Shown: positions 26,030 through 36,190 of the stretch, piece after piece
How positions within the stretch are numbered: the stretch's first letter is position 1
How the letters are laid out: the number at the start of each line of letters is the position of its first letter
Origin: Azospirillum tabaci
Lineage (GTDB): Bacteria > Pseudomonadota > Alphaproteobacteria > Azospirillales > Azospirillaceae
Length of the DNA: 64,000 nucleotides
Direction: 5' to 3'
Assembly (NCBI RefSeq): GCF_014596085.1
Contig: NZ_JACCJY010000018.1
Span: 83,669 to 147,668, forward strand
Program-made: the position numbers and the translations under genes
The notes under the pieces: model-generated
What the model was told of the DNA's origin: nothing
What the model saw: only the letters and a program-made list of their open reading frames with translations
The model's database searches: none

Positions 26030-28432
26030 ATGAACGACCAGCACCGCAGCCACGTGCCCCATCCTGACCACCACAGTCACGGTGGGCACGACCACCATGC
26101 CGGTCCCGACGACTGGACCAAGGTGAAGGACCCCGTGTGCGGCATGATGGTCGATCCCGAGCGCACCGGGCACCACGCCGAGCACGGCGGCCGGACCTTC
26201 CACTTCTGCTCGGCGCGCTGCCGGGAAAAGTTCGTCGCGGCCCCCGAGCCGTACCTGAAGCCGGAAGCCAAGCCCGCCGCGCCCGAGAAGGCAGCGCAGG
26301 CCTCGTCGCAGACGGGCGTGATTTACACCTGTCCGATGCACCCGGAGATCCGCCAGGAAGGCCCGGGCAACTGCCCCATCTGTGGGATGGCCTTGGAGCC
26401 GGTGGGCGCCAGTCTAGAGGAGGGCCCCAACCCGGAACTCCTCGATATGACCCGGCGGTTTTGGATCGGCTTGGCTCTCAGTGTGCCGCTGCTGGTCCTG
26501 GAGATGGGAAGCCACATCCCGGCGCTCGGGCTCCACGACGTGGTGCCCCCGCGGGTATCGGTCTGGGTGCAGTTCCTGCTGGCGACGCCGGTGGTGCTGT
26601 GGGCGGGCTGGCCGCTCCTCGATCGCGGCTGGCAGTCCTTCCGGCGGCGCAGCCTGAACATGTTCTCGCTGATCGCCCTCGGCGTTGGCGTCGCCTACTT
26701 GTTCAGTCTGGTTGCGACCTTCCTTCCCGGCCTCTTCCCTCAGAGCTTCCGGGGCATGGAGGGGGTGGTGGCTGTTTACTACGAGGCGGCGGCCGTCATC
26801 ACGGCGCTGGTGCTGCTCGGACAAGTGCTCGAACTCCGGGCTCGTGAGCAGACCGGCGGTGCGATCCGCGCGCTGCTGAACCTGACGCCCAAGACAGCCC
26901 GCCGCATGCGCACCGACGGCGAGGACGAGGAGATTCCGCTCGACCAAGTCCAGGTCGGGGATCGGCTGCGGGTCCGTCCCGGTGATGGCGTGCCTGTGGA
27001 CGGCGAGGTAATCAACGGTCGCAGCGCCGTGGACGAGTCCATGGTGACCGGCGAGAGCATGCCGGTCGAGAAGGAGCCGGGTGCCAAGCTGATCGGTGGT
27101 ACCGTGAACCAGACCGGCGCGTTGGTGATGCGCGCGGACAAGGTCGGCTCGGACACCATGCTGTCGCGCATCGTGACCATGGTCGCCGAAGCCCAGCGCA
27201 GCCGGGCGCCCATCCAGCGCATGGCCGACGTGGTGTCCGGAACCTTCGTCCCGACCGTCATCCTCGTCGCTGTCCTGGCCTTCCTTGCGTGGATGGTTTG
27301 GGGGCCGGAGCCCGCCTTCGCCTATGCGCTGATCGCGGCGGTGTCGGTCCTGATCATCGCATGCCCCTGCGCGCTCGGCTTGGCAACGCCGATGTCGATC
27401 ATGGTTGGCGTCGGCAAGGGAGCGACCGCGGGCGTGCTTATCAAGGACGCGGCGTCCCTGGAACGCTTCGAGACGATCGACACGCTGGTCGTCGATAAGA
27501 CGGGCACCCTGACCGAGGGCAAGCCGAAGGTGACCGCCGTGGTTCCGGCGCCGGGCGTCGACGAGACGACCCTGCTGTCGCTGGCGGCCAGTCTGGAGCG
27601 GTCAAGCGAGCATCCGTTGGCAGCCGCTGTTGTCGCCTCCGCCAAGGAGCACGGCCTGCCGATGCGGGAGGTTGTCGACTTTGCCTCGGTCACCGGCAAG
27701 GGCGTGGTGGGCAAGGTTGGCGGCCGCACGGTCTCTCTCGGCAACGCGGCGATGATGCGGGACCAGGGCATTGCGTTGGGCGACCTGGAAGCGCGCGCCG
27801 AAGAACTGCGACGCGAGGGCGCCACCGCCCTCTACGCCGCCATCGACAGCCGGCCCGGTGGCGTGATTGCGGTCGCCGACCCGATCAAGGCGAGCACGCT
27901 TCAGGCGTTGGAGAGGCTGCGAGCCGATGGCGTGCGCATCGTGATGCTCACGGGCGACAACCGGACCACGGCCGAAGCGGTGGCGCGCAAGCTGGGCATC
28001 GACGAGGTCGAGGCCGAAGTGCTGCCGGAGGACAAGAATCAGGTCGTGAAGCGGCTGAAGGCGCAGGGCCGCGTGGTGGCGATGGCGGGGGATGGCGTGA
28101 ACGACGCCCCGGCGCTCGCCGAAGCCGACGTCGGCGTCGCCATGGGCACCGGCACCGAGGTGGCCATCCAGAGTGCGGGCGTCACCCTGGTCAAAGGCGA
28201 CCTGGCGGGCATCGCCAGAGCGCGGACGCTCAGCCGGGCGACGATGCGCAACATCCGGCAGAACCTCTTTCTGGCCTTCGTCTACAACGCGCTGGGCGTG
28301 CCGGTCGCGGCGGGGGTGTTCTTCCCGCTGTTCGGGTGGACTCTGTCGCCGATCATCGCCGCCGCCGCGATGGCCCTGAGTTCGGTGTCCGTGGTCGGGA
28401 ACGCGCTGCGGCTGCGCTGGCTCACACTGTAG
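26030..28432 (+). CDS. Copper-type P1B ATPase with YHS and metal-binding N-terminal domains
   Basis: A heavy-metal translocating P-type ATPase of 800 residues, exporting a soft cation (most likely Cu+) across the inner membrane. The N-terminus is His-rich ([18 protein letters not shown]), followed by a YHS domain ([10 protein letters not shown] ... [11 protein letters not shown], ~32-70) and a heavy-metal-binding segment (YTCPMHPEI ... [10 protein letters not shown], ~98-125). Catalytic features are CPC at ~445 ([12 protein letters not shown]), phospho-Asp489 in [11 protein letters not shown] at ~528 and [10 protein letters not shown]. The TM set and CPC motif assign it to Cu/Ag P1B-1 transporters. 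There is no HMA ferredoxin-like domain. Last cargo gene before the right junction. Confidence 0.94.
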   Translation: MNDQHRSHVPHPDHHSHGGHDHHAGPDDWTKVKDPVCGMMVDPERTGHHAEHGGRTFHFCSARCREKFVAAPEPYLKPEAKPAAPEKAAQASSQTGVIYTCPMHPEIRQEGPGNCPICGMALEPVGASLEEGPNPELLDMTRRFWIGLALSVPLLVLEMGSHIPALGLHDVVPPRVSVWVQFLLATPVVLWAGWPLLDRGWQSFRRRSLNMFSLIALGVGVAYLFSLVATFLPGLFPQSFRGMEGVVAVYYEAAAVITALVLLGQVLELRAREQTGGAIRALLNLTPKTARRMRTDGEDEEIPLDQVQVGDRLRVRPGDGVPVDGEVINGRSAVDESMVTGESMPVEKEPGAKLIGGTVNQTGALVMRADKVGSDTMLSRIVTMVAEAQRSRAPIQRMADVVSGTFVPTVILVAVLAFLAWMVWGPEPAFAYALIAAVSVLIIACPCALGLATPMSIMVGVGKGATAGVLIKDAASLERFETIDTLVVDKTGTLTEGKPKVTAVVPAPGVDETTLLSLAASLERSSEHPLAAAVVASAKEHGLPMREVVDFASVTGKGVVGKVGGRTVSLGNAAMMRDQGIALGDLEARAEELRREGATALYAAIDSRPGGVIAVADPIKASTLQALERLRADGVRIVMLTGDNRTTAEAVARKLGIDEVEAEVLPEDKNQVVKRLKAQGRVVAMAGDGVNDAPALAEADVGVAMGTGTEVAIQSAGVTLVKGDLAGIARARTLSRATMRNIRQNLFLAFVYNALGVPVAAGVFFPLFGWTLSPIIAAAAMALSSVSVVGNALRLRWLTL

Positions 28433-28637
28433 GAGGACGGACGGGGGCACCGGCACGTATGCAGAGTGCTTTCCTATTGGGTGAGGCTTCCGGCTTTCGC
28501 CGGAGGGATCCCGATGGAGCCATCCGTTTGTTTCCCGGAAGGTGATCGATGCGCATATCGTGCGGCGGCAAGAGGCTGTCGTGCCACACGGTAGCCCCAG
28601 CGGCCGATCCGATGAGTGATCGAGTTTGGTCATTCTG
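28433..28637. other. Right end of the island, no gene
   Basis: About 205 nt between the P-ATPase stop and resumption of rarA homology. It contains no credible frame. No inverted match to the left end (8478-8540) is visible by eye; the terminal segment before the junction reads GAGTTTGGTCATTCTG. Confidence 0.5.
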
Positions 28638-29029
28638 GCCACCACCGAGAAGCCGTCCTTCGAGCTGAACGCGGCGCCGCTGTCGCGGGCGGAGGCGGAG
28701 ATGGGCCGCCCTTGCCGCTGCCGCCGGACGCGCGGTCCGCGCTGAAGGCGAAGGCCGACGGTGACGGGCGCTTCTGTCTGAACTTCTGCGAGGAGCTGTT
28801 CGCCCTGCCGGAGGATGGCGCGCTTCTCGACAACAACGCCCTCGCCACGGCCATCCAGCGCCGCGCCCCGCTCTACGACAAGGCGCAGGAGGGGCACTAC
28901 AACCTCATCAGCGCGCTGTACAAGTCGTTGCGCGGGTCGGTGGAGCGCGGCTTCGAGCGCGAAATCAAGAAGCGCCAGGACGACGGGGCGCGGCTGCGCG
29001 GGCGCAAAGCCGCGCAAGGGGACGAGTAG
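28638..29029 (+). pseudogene. rarA: 3' remnant of the native rarA
   Basis: The sequence resumes RarA at the sensor-1 codons as ATTEKPSFELNAAPLSR and then jumps to AEAEMGRP, missing about 20 residues found in the intact copy. A frameshift near 28713 moves to LPLPPDARSALKAKADGDGR, and the frame continues through QRRAPLYDKAQEGHYNLISA to KSLRGS. It then skips about 150 residues directly to VERGFEREIKKR and ends at the authentic terminus (RGRKAAQ). It therefore carries two deletions and a frameshift. Together with 8044-8477 it reconstructs one host gene. Confidence 0.9.
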
Positions 29030-29036
29030 TCGCGTT

Positions 29037-29513
29037 TCACGGCTTCGGGTAGGCGGTTCCCAGAATCCAGGCCGGCGCCTCCGGGGGACCGGAAACCTCG
29101 AACACATAGGTCACGGTTTCGCTGGTGAAGGGCCGCGCGCGAACGCAGCGCCCCGCGCCGTCGGTTTCTTCGCACCGCATCGAGGGGACCTGAACGCTCA
29201 GCGTCTTGCCGTACTGGGTGCTGCCGATCTCGTCGCCGCACAGCAACTGTCCCGGATGGCCGATCAGGGCCTGCCATGCCGCGTCCCAGGCCCGGCGGTC
29301 GGCGAACATCGGCGTGCCGACGCTCTGCCCGGCCTTGGGCGGTGGCACCGCGCCCAGAATGTGTCGCGCGAGACGCCCGCCCTCCGCCATGTTGCGTTCG
29401 GGATCGGCGGAAAGCCGGACGCTTTGGATTTCCAGGCAGGGAGCGCTCCGCGCCGGGGCGGCGGACAAGAGCAAACCGGCGATGAGCAGGCCGGCGATCT
29501 TGTGGGTGGGCAT
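29037..29513 (-). CDS. Secreted protein of unknown function
   Basis: A 158-residue exported protein with signal peptide (KIAGLLIAGLLLSAAPARSA) and a mature domain with three visible cysteines (PCLEIQSV, LLCGDEIG, RCEETDGAGRCV, the last giving two). ATG 29513 gives the proper signal sequence; the frame extends upstream without coding character. Family not recognised. It is convergent with the rarA 3' remnant (7 nt apart), so it lies just outside the island. Confidence 0.65.
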   Translation of the reverse strand: MPTHKIAGLLIAGLLLSAAPARSAPCLEIQSVRLSADPERNMAEGGRLARHILGAVPPPKAGQSVGTPMFADRRAWDAAWQALIGHPGQLLCGDEIGSTQYGKTLSVQVPSMRCEETDGAGRCVRARPFTSETVTYVFEVSGPPEAPAWILGTAYPKP

Positions 29514-29597
29514 GGGGATACTCCAGTGCAATGATCCTGCGCTGACTGTCGGACGTTCCGTTTTCAGCATCGTGAAATTGGATTGGGGCGATCAGGA

Positions 29598-30509
29598 ATG
29601 ACGACGGGCGCCGCGGTGCCGGACTTGGGGCGCTTCATCGCCATCGACTGGTCGGGCGCCGCGGGCAAGCGCTACGCCGGCATCGCCGTGGCCGAATGCG
29701 GTGCGGAGGGGCCGCCCCGGATCGTCGCGCCCACGGAGCGGCAATGGTCGCGCACCGCCGTGTTCGACTGGCTGCTGGATGGGCTGGAGCGCGGGCCGGC
29801 GCTGATCGGCATCGACTGCGCCTTCTCGCTGCCCTTCGACGTGGCCGGGCGTTACTTTCCCGACCCCGACGCGGCGACGGCGTTCGACCTCTGGGACCGG
29901 GTGGAGGCGGTGGCCCGGGCGGAGCCGGACTTCGCCGGGGGCAGCTTCGCGGCGGATCCGGACTATGGCGCCGATTTCTGGCGCGCCGGAACGCAGCCGG
30001 ACTGGTACCGGGATCCGCACCGGCTGACCGAGCGGGTGTGCCGCGCCGACGGCTACGGCAGCCCGCAGAGCCCCTACAAACTGATCGGCGCCAAGCAGGT
30101 GGGGAAGGGCGGTCTGGCCGGGATGCGGATGCTGCGCGCCCTGAAGCGGGCGGCGCCGGACCGGGTGGCGGTCTGGCCCTTCGACGCGCCGGGTCCGGGG
30201 CGCAGCGTCTTCTGCGAGATCTACCCGCGCCTGTTCCTGATCCGCGCCGGCTTCGGCCTGCGCAAGATCCGCGACGGGGCAGCGGTCGACGCCGCGCTGG
30301 CCGCCCTGGGCGCGCCGCCCGCCGGCTTATCCGGAGCGGTGACCGACCATGACGCGGACGCGCTGGTCTCCGCGGCGGGGCTGCGCTGGCTGGCCGGGCG
30401 GCAGGCGGTGTGGGGCCCGCCGGCGATGGACGCGCGGGCGCGGCGGCAGGAGGGCTGGATCTTTGGCGTGGGCGAGCGGGATGGCGGGGTTGCCGCGCCC
30501 GGCGCGTGA
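29598..30509 (+). CDS. RNase H-fold-like protein of unknown function (DUF429-like)
   Basis: A 303-residue cytosolic protein. FIAIDWSGAAGKRYAGIAV near the N-terminus and LIGIDCAFSLPFDV resemble the acidic beta-strand motifs of predicted RNase H-like/DUF429 proteins. Other conserved-looking blocks are SPYKLIGAKQVGKGGLAGM, VFCEIYPRLF and DHDADALVSAAGLRWLA. ATG at 29598 is preferred over 29583 because it immediately precedes the folded core. The function is unknown; assignment to DUF429 is tentative. Confidence 0.6.
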   Translation: MTTGAAVPDLGRFIAIDWSGAAGKRYAGIAVAECGAEGPPRIVAPTERQWSRTAVFDWLLDGLERGPALIGIDCAFSLPFDVAGRYFPDPDAATAFDLWDRVEAVARAEPDFAGGSFAADPDYGADFWRAGTQPDWYRDPHRLTERVCRADGYGSPQSPYKLIGAKQVGKGGLAGMRMLRALKRAAPDRVAVWPFDAPGPGRSVFCEIYPRLFLIRAGFGLRKIRDGAAVDAALAALGAPPAGLSGAVTDHDADALVSAAGLRWLAGRQAVWGPPAMDARARRQEGWIFGVGERDGGVAAPGA

Positions 30510-30577
30510 CAAACCGCCGTATTTCTGGCTCTAATCCGCGCGGGATGCCCGTCGTCCCGTCCGCTCCCGGAGGTCCC

Positions 30578-30978
30578 GTGATCGCATCACCGTCCACGCT
30601 CGCCGCGGTTGCCGTCGGTGGGGCCGTCGGCTCCATGGCGCGCTATCTGCTGATGACGGCGGTCGGCCAATGGCTGGGCACGCAGTTTCCCTACGGGACA
30701 CTGGTCGTGAACGCCGTGGGCTGCTTCACCATGGGCGTGCTGGCGGAGCTGGCCGCGCTGGCGTGGTCGCCTTCGCCGGAGCTGCGGGCGCTGCTGATGG
30801 TCGGGGTGCTGGGGGGATTCACGACCTTCTCCTCCTTCACGCTCGACGTCGGGCTGCTGGTGGAGCGGAACGCCCTGCCGGCGGCGGCGGGTTACATCCT
30901 CGCCTCGATGGTGCTGACCATCGCGGGTTTCTTTGCCGGCCTCGCGGTCGCGCGTTCTCTTGTTTCGGTGCCCGTTTG

Positions 30979-30979
<1 letters not shown>
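30578..30979 (+). CDS. crcB: Fluoride channel CrcB/Fluc
   Basis: Small inner-membrane protein that forms dual-topology dimers exporting fluoride. The 133 residues contain four helices and the family motifs GGAVGSMARYLL, GTLVVNAVGCFTMG and GVLGGFTTFSSFTLD, including the pore Asn and the Phe/Thr residues of the polar track. GTG at 30578 is preferred (GGAGG 4 nt upstream) over ATG 30545. No fluoride riboswitch was recognised upstream. The stop overlaps the next start by one base (TGATG). Confidence 0.93.
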
Positions 30980-31994
<1,015 letters not shown>

Positions 31995-31998
<4 letters not shown>

Positions 31999-32131
31999 CG
32001 GGCACGGGATTCACGACAGAGGCGCAGAGACGCGGAGAGATGTGCAGGCGAGCGGGCTGCGCATCCTTTAGACACCTCTCGACACGTTTCTCCGTGCCTC
32101 TGCGTCCCCGCGGTTCATCGTTTCCCGTTAC
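31995..32131. repeat. 137-bp imperfect inverted repeat spanning two convergent stop codons
   Basis: The left arm beginning GTAACGGGCACGGGATTCAC is mirrored by the right arm, whose reverse complement begins GTAACGGGAAACGATGAACC. Both continue through matching blocks (GCAGAGACGCGGAGA versus GCAGAGGCACGGAGA). The TAA stops of the pseudouridine synthase and of the GntR gene lie inside the two ends. It resembles a MITE/REP-like element acting as a bidirectional terminator. Confidence 0.65.
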
Positions 32132-32817
32132 CCCGCCTCGCGCGCGCCCAGAAACGCAGTAAGCTGCTCCGCCGCCTGCCCGACATGCTCTTCGACGAGC
32201 CGGCAGGCCGCATCCGCATCCCCCGCCCGGCACGCCGCCAGCAGCGCGCGGTGCTCGTCCTGCGACCGCGGCAGATAGCCCAGCGCCGCGAACTGGAAGC
32301 GCAGATAGCGGTCGGCGGCCAGCAGATGCTGCTCCGCCAGCGCCAGCAGCCGGGGCCGCCCGGCCCGCGCGTAAAGCGTCATGTGGAAGCGCCGGTTCAG
32401 CTCTCCCATGCGTCCCGGATCGGCCTCCCCATCCATCTCGGCGATCAGTTCCTCCGCCTGATCGAGGTCCGCCGCCGTCAGGCCGGGAAGCGACAGGCGC
32501 AGCGCCATCGGTTCCAGCGCCATGCGGATCGCCCCGATGTCGGCGCCGTCCGCCGCCGAGATCTCCGCGACGACGGCGCCGCGGTGCGGGTGGAACTCGG
32601 CCAGCGCCCGCGCCTCCAACTGGCGCAGCGCCTCGCGCACCGGCATGCGGCTGACCCCGAAGGTTTCCGCCAGGTCCTCCTGCCGCAATGGCGTGCCCGG
32701 CGCGATGACCCCGCTCAGGATCGCCTCGCGCAGCGTCGCCTCCACGAACTCCGTGGTGGTGCGGTGGCGTGGCTGCGCCCGCGCCACGAGGCGCGCCAGC
32801 CCGTCGTTGACCGCCAT
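32128..32817 (-). CDS. GntR-family regulator (FadR/FCD subfamily)
   Basis: A 229-residue transcription factor. The N-terminal winged helix (residues ~18-85) contains EATLREAILSGVIAPGTPLR and GVSRMPVREALRQLEARALA. The C-terminal all-alpha FCD ligand domain has the metal-binding pattern with ELNRRFHMTLYARAGRPRL and DEHRALLAACRAGD. ATG 32817 is selected by homology to the start of the DNA-binding domain. Divergent from a BenE-type transporter across a perfect palindrome, so it probably represses that transporter in response to an organic acid. Confidence 0.9.
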   Translation of the reverse strand: MAVNDGLARLVARAQPRHRTTTEFVEATLREAILSGVIAPGTPLRQEDLAETFGVSRMPVREALRQLEARALAEFHPHRGAVVAEISAADGADIGAIRMALEPMALRLSLPGLTAADLDQAEELIAEMDGEADPGRMGELNRRFHMTLYARAGRPRLLALAEQHLLAADRYLRFQFAALGYLPRSQDEHRALLAACRAGDADAACRLVEEHVGQAAEQLTAFLGAREAG

Positions 32818-32840
32818 GCGTGATCTCCCCTTGCCAGGAT

Positions 32841-32852
32841 ATTGGATCCAAT
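32841..32852. promoter_or_regulatory. Candidate GntR operator ATTGGATCCAAT
   Basis: A perfect 12-bp palindrome 23 nt upstream of the GntR start and 48 nt upstream of the BenE start. TTGGATCCAA-type sites are common for FCD-subfamily GntR regulators, so this is the likely site of auto- and transporter control. Confidence 0.7.
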
Positions 32853-32900
32853 CTATCACCCTTCTCATCGTTCCGCACCCCTGACGGAGGGTTCCGCGCC

Positions 32901-34148
32901 ATGTCCTCTTCCCACACCGTTCCGGCAACGGGCCTTTCGACGGGGCTTTCCCTGCGTGCCGTGGGTGCGGGCCTGCTGGCGGCCCTGGTCGGCTACGCCA
33001 GTTCCGTGGCCGTGGTCATTCACGGGCTGACCGCTGTGGGCGCCAACACGGAGCAGGTGGTGTCTGGCCTCGTCCTGGTGGGATTCGCCATGGGGCTGAC
33101 GGCGATGGGCCTCAGCCTGCACCGGCGCAAGCCGATCAGCATCGCCTGGACCACGCCGGGTATGGCGCTGCTGGCCGCCACCGGGGCGGTGGAGGGCGGA
33201 TTTGCCGCCGCGGTGGGCGCTTTCGTGGTGACCGGGGTGCTGATCGTCCTGGCCGGACTGTGGTCGCCGCTGGGCCGCTGGATCGCCGCGATCCCGAAGC
33301 CGCTGGCCAACGGCATGCTGGCGGGCATCCTGCTGAAGCTGTGCCTCGCCCCCTTCCTGGCGGTGTCGCAGGCGCCGGGGGTGGCGCTCCTGGTGCTGGC
33401 GACCTGGGCAGTGATGGGGCGGGTGGCGCGGCTCTACGCCGTGCCCGCCGCGGTGGCGGTCGCGCTGGGGGCGATGGCGCTGGACTCTTCCGGCGGTTTG
33501 GCCGGCGGTTTGGCCGGCGGTTTGACCGGCGGGGCGGCGCTGTCCGGCGCGCTGTGGCCGGGCGTGACCTTCGTCCAGCCGGTGTTCACCTGGGAGGCGA
33601 TGGTGGGCATCGCCCTGCCGCTGTTCGTCGTCACCATGGCGTCGCAGAACATCCCCGGCCTTGCCGTTCTGGCAACCTACAACTACGCGCCGCCGACCCG
33701 TCCGATCTTCCTGGCGACGGGCGCGGCCTCCGCCCTGACGGCGCTGGGCGGCGCGCCGACCGTCAACCTCGCGGCGATCACCGCGGCGCTCTGCGCCAGC
33801 CCGGACGCCGACCCGAACCCGGCACGGCGCTGGCAGGCCGCCTTCGTCAGCGGCGTCGGCTACATCCTGTTCGCCGGGCTGGCCGGGGTGACGGCGGTGA
33901 TGGTCACCCGATCCCCGCCGATCCTGATCGAGGCGGTGGCCGGCCTGGCCCTGGTCGGGGCTTTCGGCTCCGCCCTGATGGGCGCCGTGCAGGTGGAGGC
34001 GAACCGGACCGCCGCCCTGGTCACCTTGCTGGTCACCGCCTCCGGCCTGTCCTTCGCCGGGGTGGGGTCCGCCTTCTGGGGGCTGCTGCTGGGCGGGGCG
34101 GTGCATCTGCTCCATTGGCGCCCGGCCGCGTTGCAACCGGCAAAGTGA
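32901..34148 (+). CDS. BenE-family benzoate/H+ symporter-like membrane transporter
   Basis: A 415-residue inner-membrane transporter with about twelve hydrophobic helices. Family features seen are GYASSVAVVIHGLTAVGA, the SIAWTTPGMALLAATG block, IPKPLANGMLAGILLKLCLA, TMASQNIPGLAVLATYNYAP and GGAPTVNLAAITAALCAS. Known BenE proteins import benzoate; the actual substrate here is unknown. ATG 32901 has GGAGG 10 nt upstream. A three-unit 12-bp tandem repeat at 33491-33526 encodes a GGLA-repeat loop. Likely controlled by the divergent GntR protein. Confidence 0.85.
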   Translation: MSSSHTVPATGLSTGLSLRAVGAGLLAALVGYASSVAVVIHGLTAVGANTEQVVSGLVLVGFAMGLTAMGLSLHRRKPISIAWTTPGMALLAATGAVEGGFAAAVGAFVVTGVLIVLAGLWSPLGRWIAAIPKPLANGMLAGILLKLCLAPFLAVSQAPGVALLVLATWAVMGRVARLYAVPAAVAVALGAMALDSSGGLAGGLAGGLTGGAALSGALWPGVTFVQPVFTWEAMVGIALPLFVVTMASQNIPGLAVLATYNYAPPTRPIFLATGAASALTALGGAPTVNLAAITAALCASPDADPNPARRWQAAFVSGVGYILFAGLAGVTAVMVTRSPPILIEAVAGLALVGAFGSALMGAVQVEANRTAALVTLLVTASGLSFAGVGSAFWGLLLGGAVHLLHWRPAALQPAK

Positions 34149-34211
34149 GTTGCGCTTTCGCGGCGCGGCCCGCATAAGACCGGTACGACCCGCGTCCCGG
34201 AGGCGATGCCC

Positions 34212-34901
34212 GTGAGCAGCTCAGAGAATGCCCGTCCGCTGCGGCTGGCCCTGTTCGATTGCGACGGCACGCTGGTGGACAGCCAATTCGCCATCATCGA
34301 CGCCATGACCACCGCCTGGGCCGTCCACGGCCTGGGCGAGCCGGACCCGCTGGAGGTGCGCCGCATGGTCGGGCTGCCGCTGGTGCAGGCGGTGTCGCAA
34401 CTGTTGCCCGACCTGGACACCGACCGCCATGTGACCGTCGCGGAGAGCTACAAGGACGCCTTCGCGGCGCTGCGCCACCGCGGCGACCTGCACGAGCCTC
34501 TGTTCCCCGGCCTGCGCGACACGCTGGACGCGCTGGAGGCCGAAGGCGTGCTGCTGGGCGTGGCGACCGGCAAGTCGCGGCGCGGGCTCGACGCCGTGCT
34601 GGCCCACCACGGGCTGGCGCACCGTTTCGTCACCCTGCAGACCAGCGACGTCGGCCCCGGCAAGCCGCACCCCGACATGGTCTACCGCGCCCTGGCCGAA
34701 ACCGGGGTGGAAGCGGCGCGGACGGTTGTGATCGGCGACACCACCTACGACATTCAGATGGCCCGCAACGCGCGGGTCGCGTCGGTCGGCGTCTCCTGGG
34801 GCTACCACGCGGTGGCCGAGCTGGAAGCCGCCGGGGCCGACCGCATCGTCCATCGCGGGCGCGAGGTGGCCGGCGCCGTGCTGGACCTGTTGCACCGATA
34901 A
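34212..34901 (+). CDS. HAD-superfamily phosphatase (phosphoglycolate phosphatase-like)
   Basis: A 229-residue cytosolic hydrolase. Motif I is LALFDCDGTLVDS (nucleophile Asp), motif II lies in LGVATGKSRRGLD, motif III includes the Lys of GPGKPHPDMVYRAL, and motif IV is VIGDTTYDIQMARNA. The cap is helical (subfamily IA). GTG 34212 is preferred since GGAGG is 8 nt away; ATG 34206 is only 2 nt from it. The substrate is not defined, although 2-phosphoglycolate is a common one. Confidence 0.9.
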   Translation: MSSSENARPLRLALFDCDGTLVDSQFAIIDAMTTAWAVHGLGEPDPLEVRRMVGLPLVQAVSQLLPDLDTDRHVTVAESYKDAFAALRHRGDLHEPLFPGLRDTLDALEAEGVLLGVATGKSRRGLDAVLAHHGLAHRFVTLQTSDVGPGKPHPDMVYRALAETGVEAARTVVIGDTTYDIQMARNARVASVGVSWGYHAVAELEAAGADRIVHRGREVAGAVLDLLHR

Positions 34902-34922
34902 GAGAGCATTCGAAGGACCCCG

Positions 34923-35621
34923 ATGAAGCGCTTCTACAAGACCGCCTCCGTCGACGAGGCCGCCGGCGGCGGCTTCGAGGTGCGCCTGGACAACCGTCCG
35001 ATCCGCAGCCCGGCCAAGGCGCCGCTGGTCTTCGCGAGCTGGCCGCTGGCCCAGGCCGTCGCCGCCGAATGGGACGCGCAGCCCGAAGACATCGCCCCGG
35101 ACAGCATGCCGCTGATGCAGCTCGCCAGCACGGCGGTGGACCTGATCGGCAAGGGCCGCGCCGCCATCGTGGACGGTGTGGCCGCCTATGCGGAGACGGA
35201 TCTGCTCTGCTATCGCGCGGAGCATCCCAGGGCGTTGGTGGAGCGGCAGGCACAGCGGTGGCAGCCGCTGCTCGATTGGGCGACGCTGCGCTACGACGCG
35301 CCGCTGCACGTCAATGCCGGGCTGATGCCCAAGCCGCAGCCGCCCGAGGCGTTGCGCGCCCTGCGCAACGCGGTGGAGGCCTACGACGACTGGACGCTGT
35401 CGGCGCTCCAGACCGCCACCGGCTCCTGCGGTTCGCTGATCGTCGCGCTGGCGCTGGTCGAGGGGCACATCGACGCCGAGGAGGCGTTCGAGGTGTCGCA
35501 GCTCGACGAGACCTTCCAGATCGAGGCCTGGGGCGAGGACCCGGAGGCGACCAAGCGCCGCGCCGCTTTGCGCGTCGACATCGCCGCCTGCCGCCGCTTC
35601 GTCGATCTGCTGCGGGCGTGA
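34923..35621 (+). CDS. ATP12-family F1-ATPase assembly chaperone
   Basis: A 232-residue protein of the Atp12 family, which in mitochondria chaperones the F1 alpha subunit and in alphaproteobacteria is widely conserved. Recognisable motifs are the opening MKRFYKTASV, VRLDNRPIRSPAKAPL, AAEWDAQPEDIAPDSMPL and TDLLCYRAEHP. It lies 21 nt after the HAD phosphatase, a conserved alphaproteobacterial pairing, and is preceded by AAGGA. Confidence 0.92.
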   Translation: MKRFYKTASVDEAAGGGFEVRLDNRPIRSPAKAPLVFASWPLAQAVAAEWDAQPEDIAPDSMPLMQLASTAVDLIGKGRAAIVDGVAAYAETDLLCYRAEHPRALVERQAQRWQPLLDWATLRYDAPLHVNAGLMPKPQPPEALRALRNAVEAYDDWTLSALQTATGSCGSLIVALALVEGHIDAEEAFEVSQLDETFQIEAWGEDPEATKRRAALRVDIAACRRFVDLLRA

Positions 35622-35724
35622 TCATCGATCGGGTGGGGACGGAATAAAGCGCCGCAGCGGGCGTCCTGTCGGTGAGGGCCGGGTCCGTCGACCCGCCCCC
35701 CATCACGACAGGGAGGTTCCATCC

Positions 35725-36120
35725 ATGCACCGCTTCAGCCGTTTCACCGCCGCGGCGACCCTGCTCGCGCTCGGCCTTGTGGCGCCGTCCGCCTTTGCGC
35801 AGGGCGCCATGCCCGCCAAGACCGGCCAGTCGGCCGGCGGTCCCGTGCTGACCGACAGCAAAGGCATGACGCTCTATGTCTTCGACCGCGATTCGGGCGG
35901 CAAGTCCGCCTGCAACGGCCAGTGCGCCACCAACTGGCCGCCGCTGATGGCTCCCGCGGGCGCCAAGGCGACGGGTGATTACTCGGTCATCACCCGCGAC
36001 GACGGCTCCATGCAGTGGGCCTACAAGGGCAAGCCGCTCTATGGTTGGGCGAAGGACGGCAAGCCGGGCGACACCACCGGTGACGGGGTGAACAACGTCT
36101 GGCACGTCGCGCGCCCATAA
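35725..36120 (+). CDS. COG4315-like secreted protein
   Basis: A 131-residue exported protein with signal peptide (LLALGLVAPSAFA). The mature part has two copies of the family repeat: GPVLTDSKGMTLYVFDRDSG with CNGQCATNWPPLMAPAG, and SMQWAYKGKPLYGWAKDGKP ending GVNNVWHVA. Such proteins are periplasmic or lipoprotein-like and of unknown function. It is followed by a strong terminator shared with the convergent PRC-barrel gene. Confidence 0.85.
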   Translation: MHRFSRFTAAATLLALGLVAPSAFAQGAMPAKTGQSAGGPVLTDSKGMTLYVFDRDSGGKSACNGQCATNWPPLMAPAGAKATGDYSVITRDDGSMQWAYKGKPLYGWAKDGKPGDTTGDGVNNVWHVARP

Positions 36121-36139
36121 ACGCGGCCCTGAACAGGGA

Positions 36140-36174
36140 AAAGCCCCCGCGGCGCAGGGCCGCGGGGGCTTTTT
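36140..36174 (+). terminator. Strong rho-independent terminator
   Basis: A 12-bp perfect GC-rich stem (36142-36153 with 36159-36170) and 5-nt loop, followed by five T residues on the plus strand and preceded by As that give the minus strand a short T-tract. It lies between convergent genes and can serve both. Confidence 0.92.
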
Positions 36175-36190
36175 GTGACCGGACCGGCGA

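Larger units (their letters stand above)
8478..28637. mobile_element. Heavy-metal resistance island inserted into rarA
   Basis: About 20.2 kb lies between two halves of one rarA gene: left homology ends after the codon for Gly in VTLVG, and right homology resumes with the codons for ATTE. Cargo is a replacement rarA, a chromate module, a nickel/cobalt module, an HME-RND pump module, a cytochrome c and a copper-type P-ATPase. No integrase, transposase or relaxase frame is recognisable. No clear terminal inverted repeats or target duplication could be seen; the left end has a small GGGATT/AATCCC hairpin (8483-8498). The cargo has partly decayed, so the insertion is not recent or the element is a deletion derivative. 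Exact ends are inferred from the rarA homology. Confidence 0.8.

Noticed and set aside
8478..28637. Tn7-like or Tn3-like transposon ends
   Set aside because: TTTGTGGGA at the left end was suggestive, but no matching right end, terminal repeats, target duplication or transposition genes could be found.
33491..33526. 12-bp tandem repeat in the BenE gene as a phase-variation switch
   Set aside because: The unit length is a multiple of three, so copy-number change would only alter a loop by four residues, not switch the frame.
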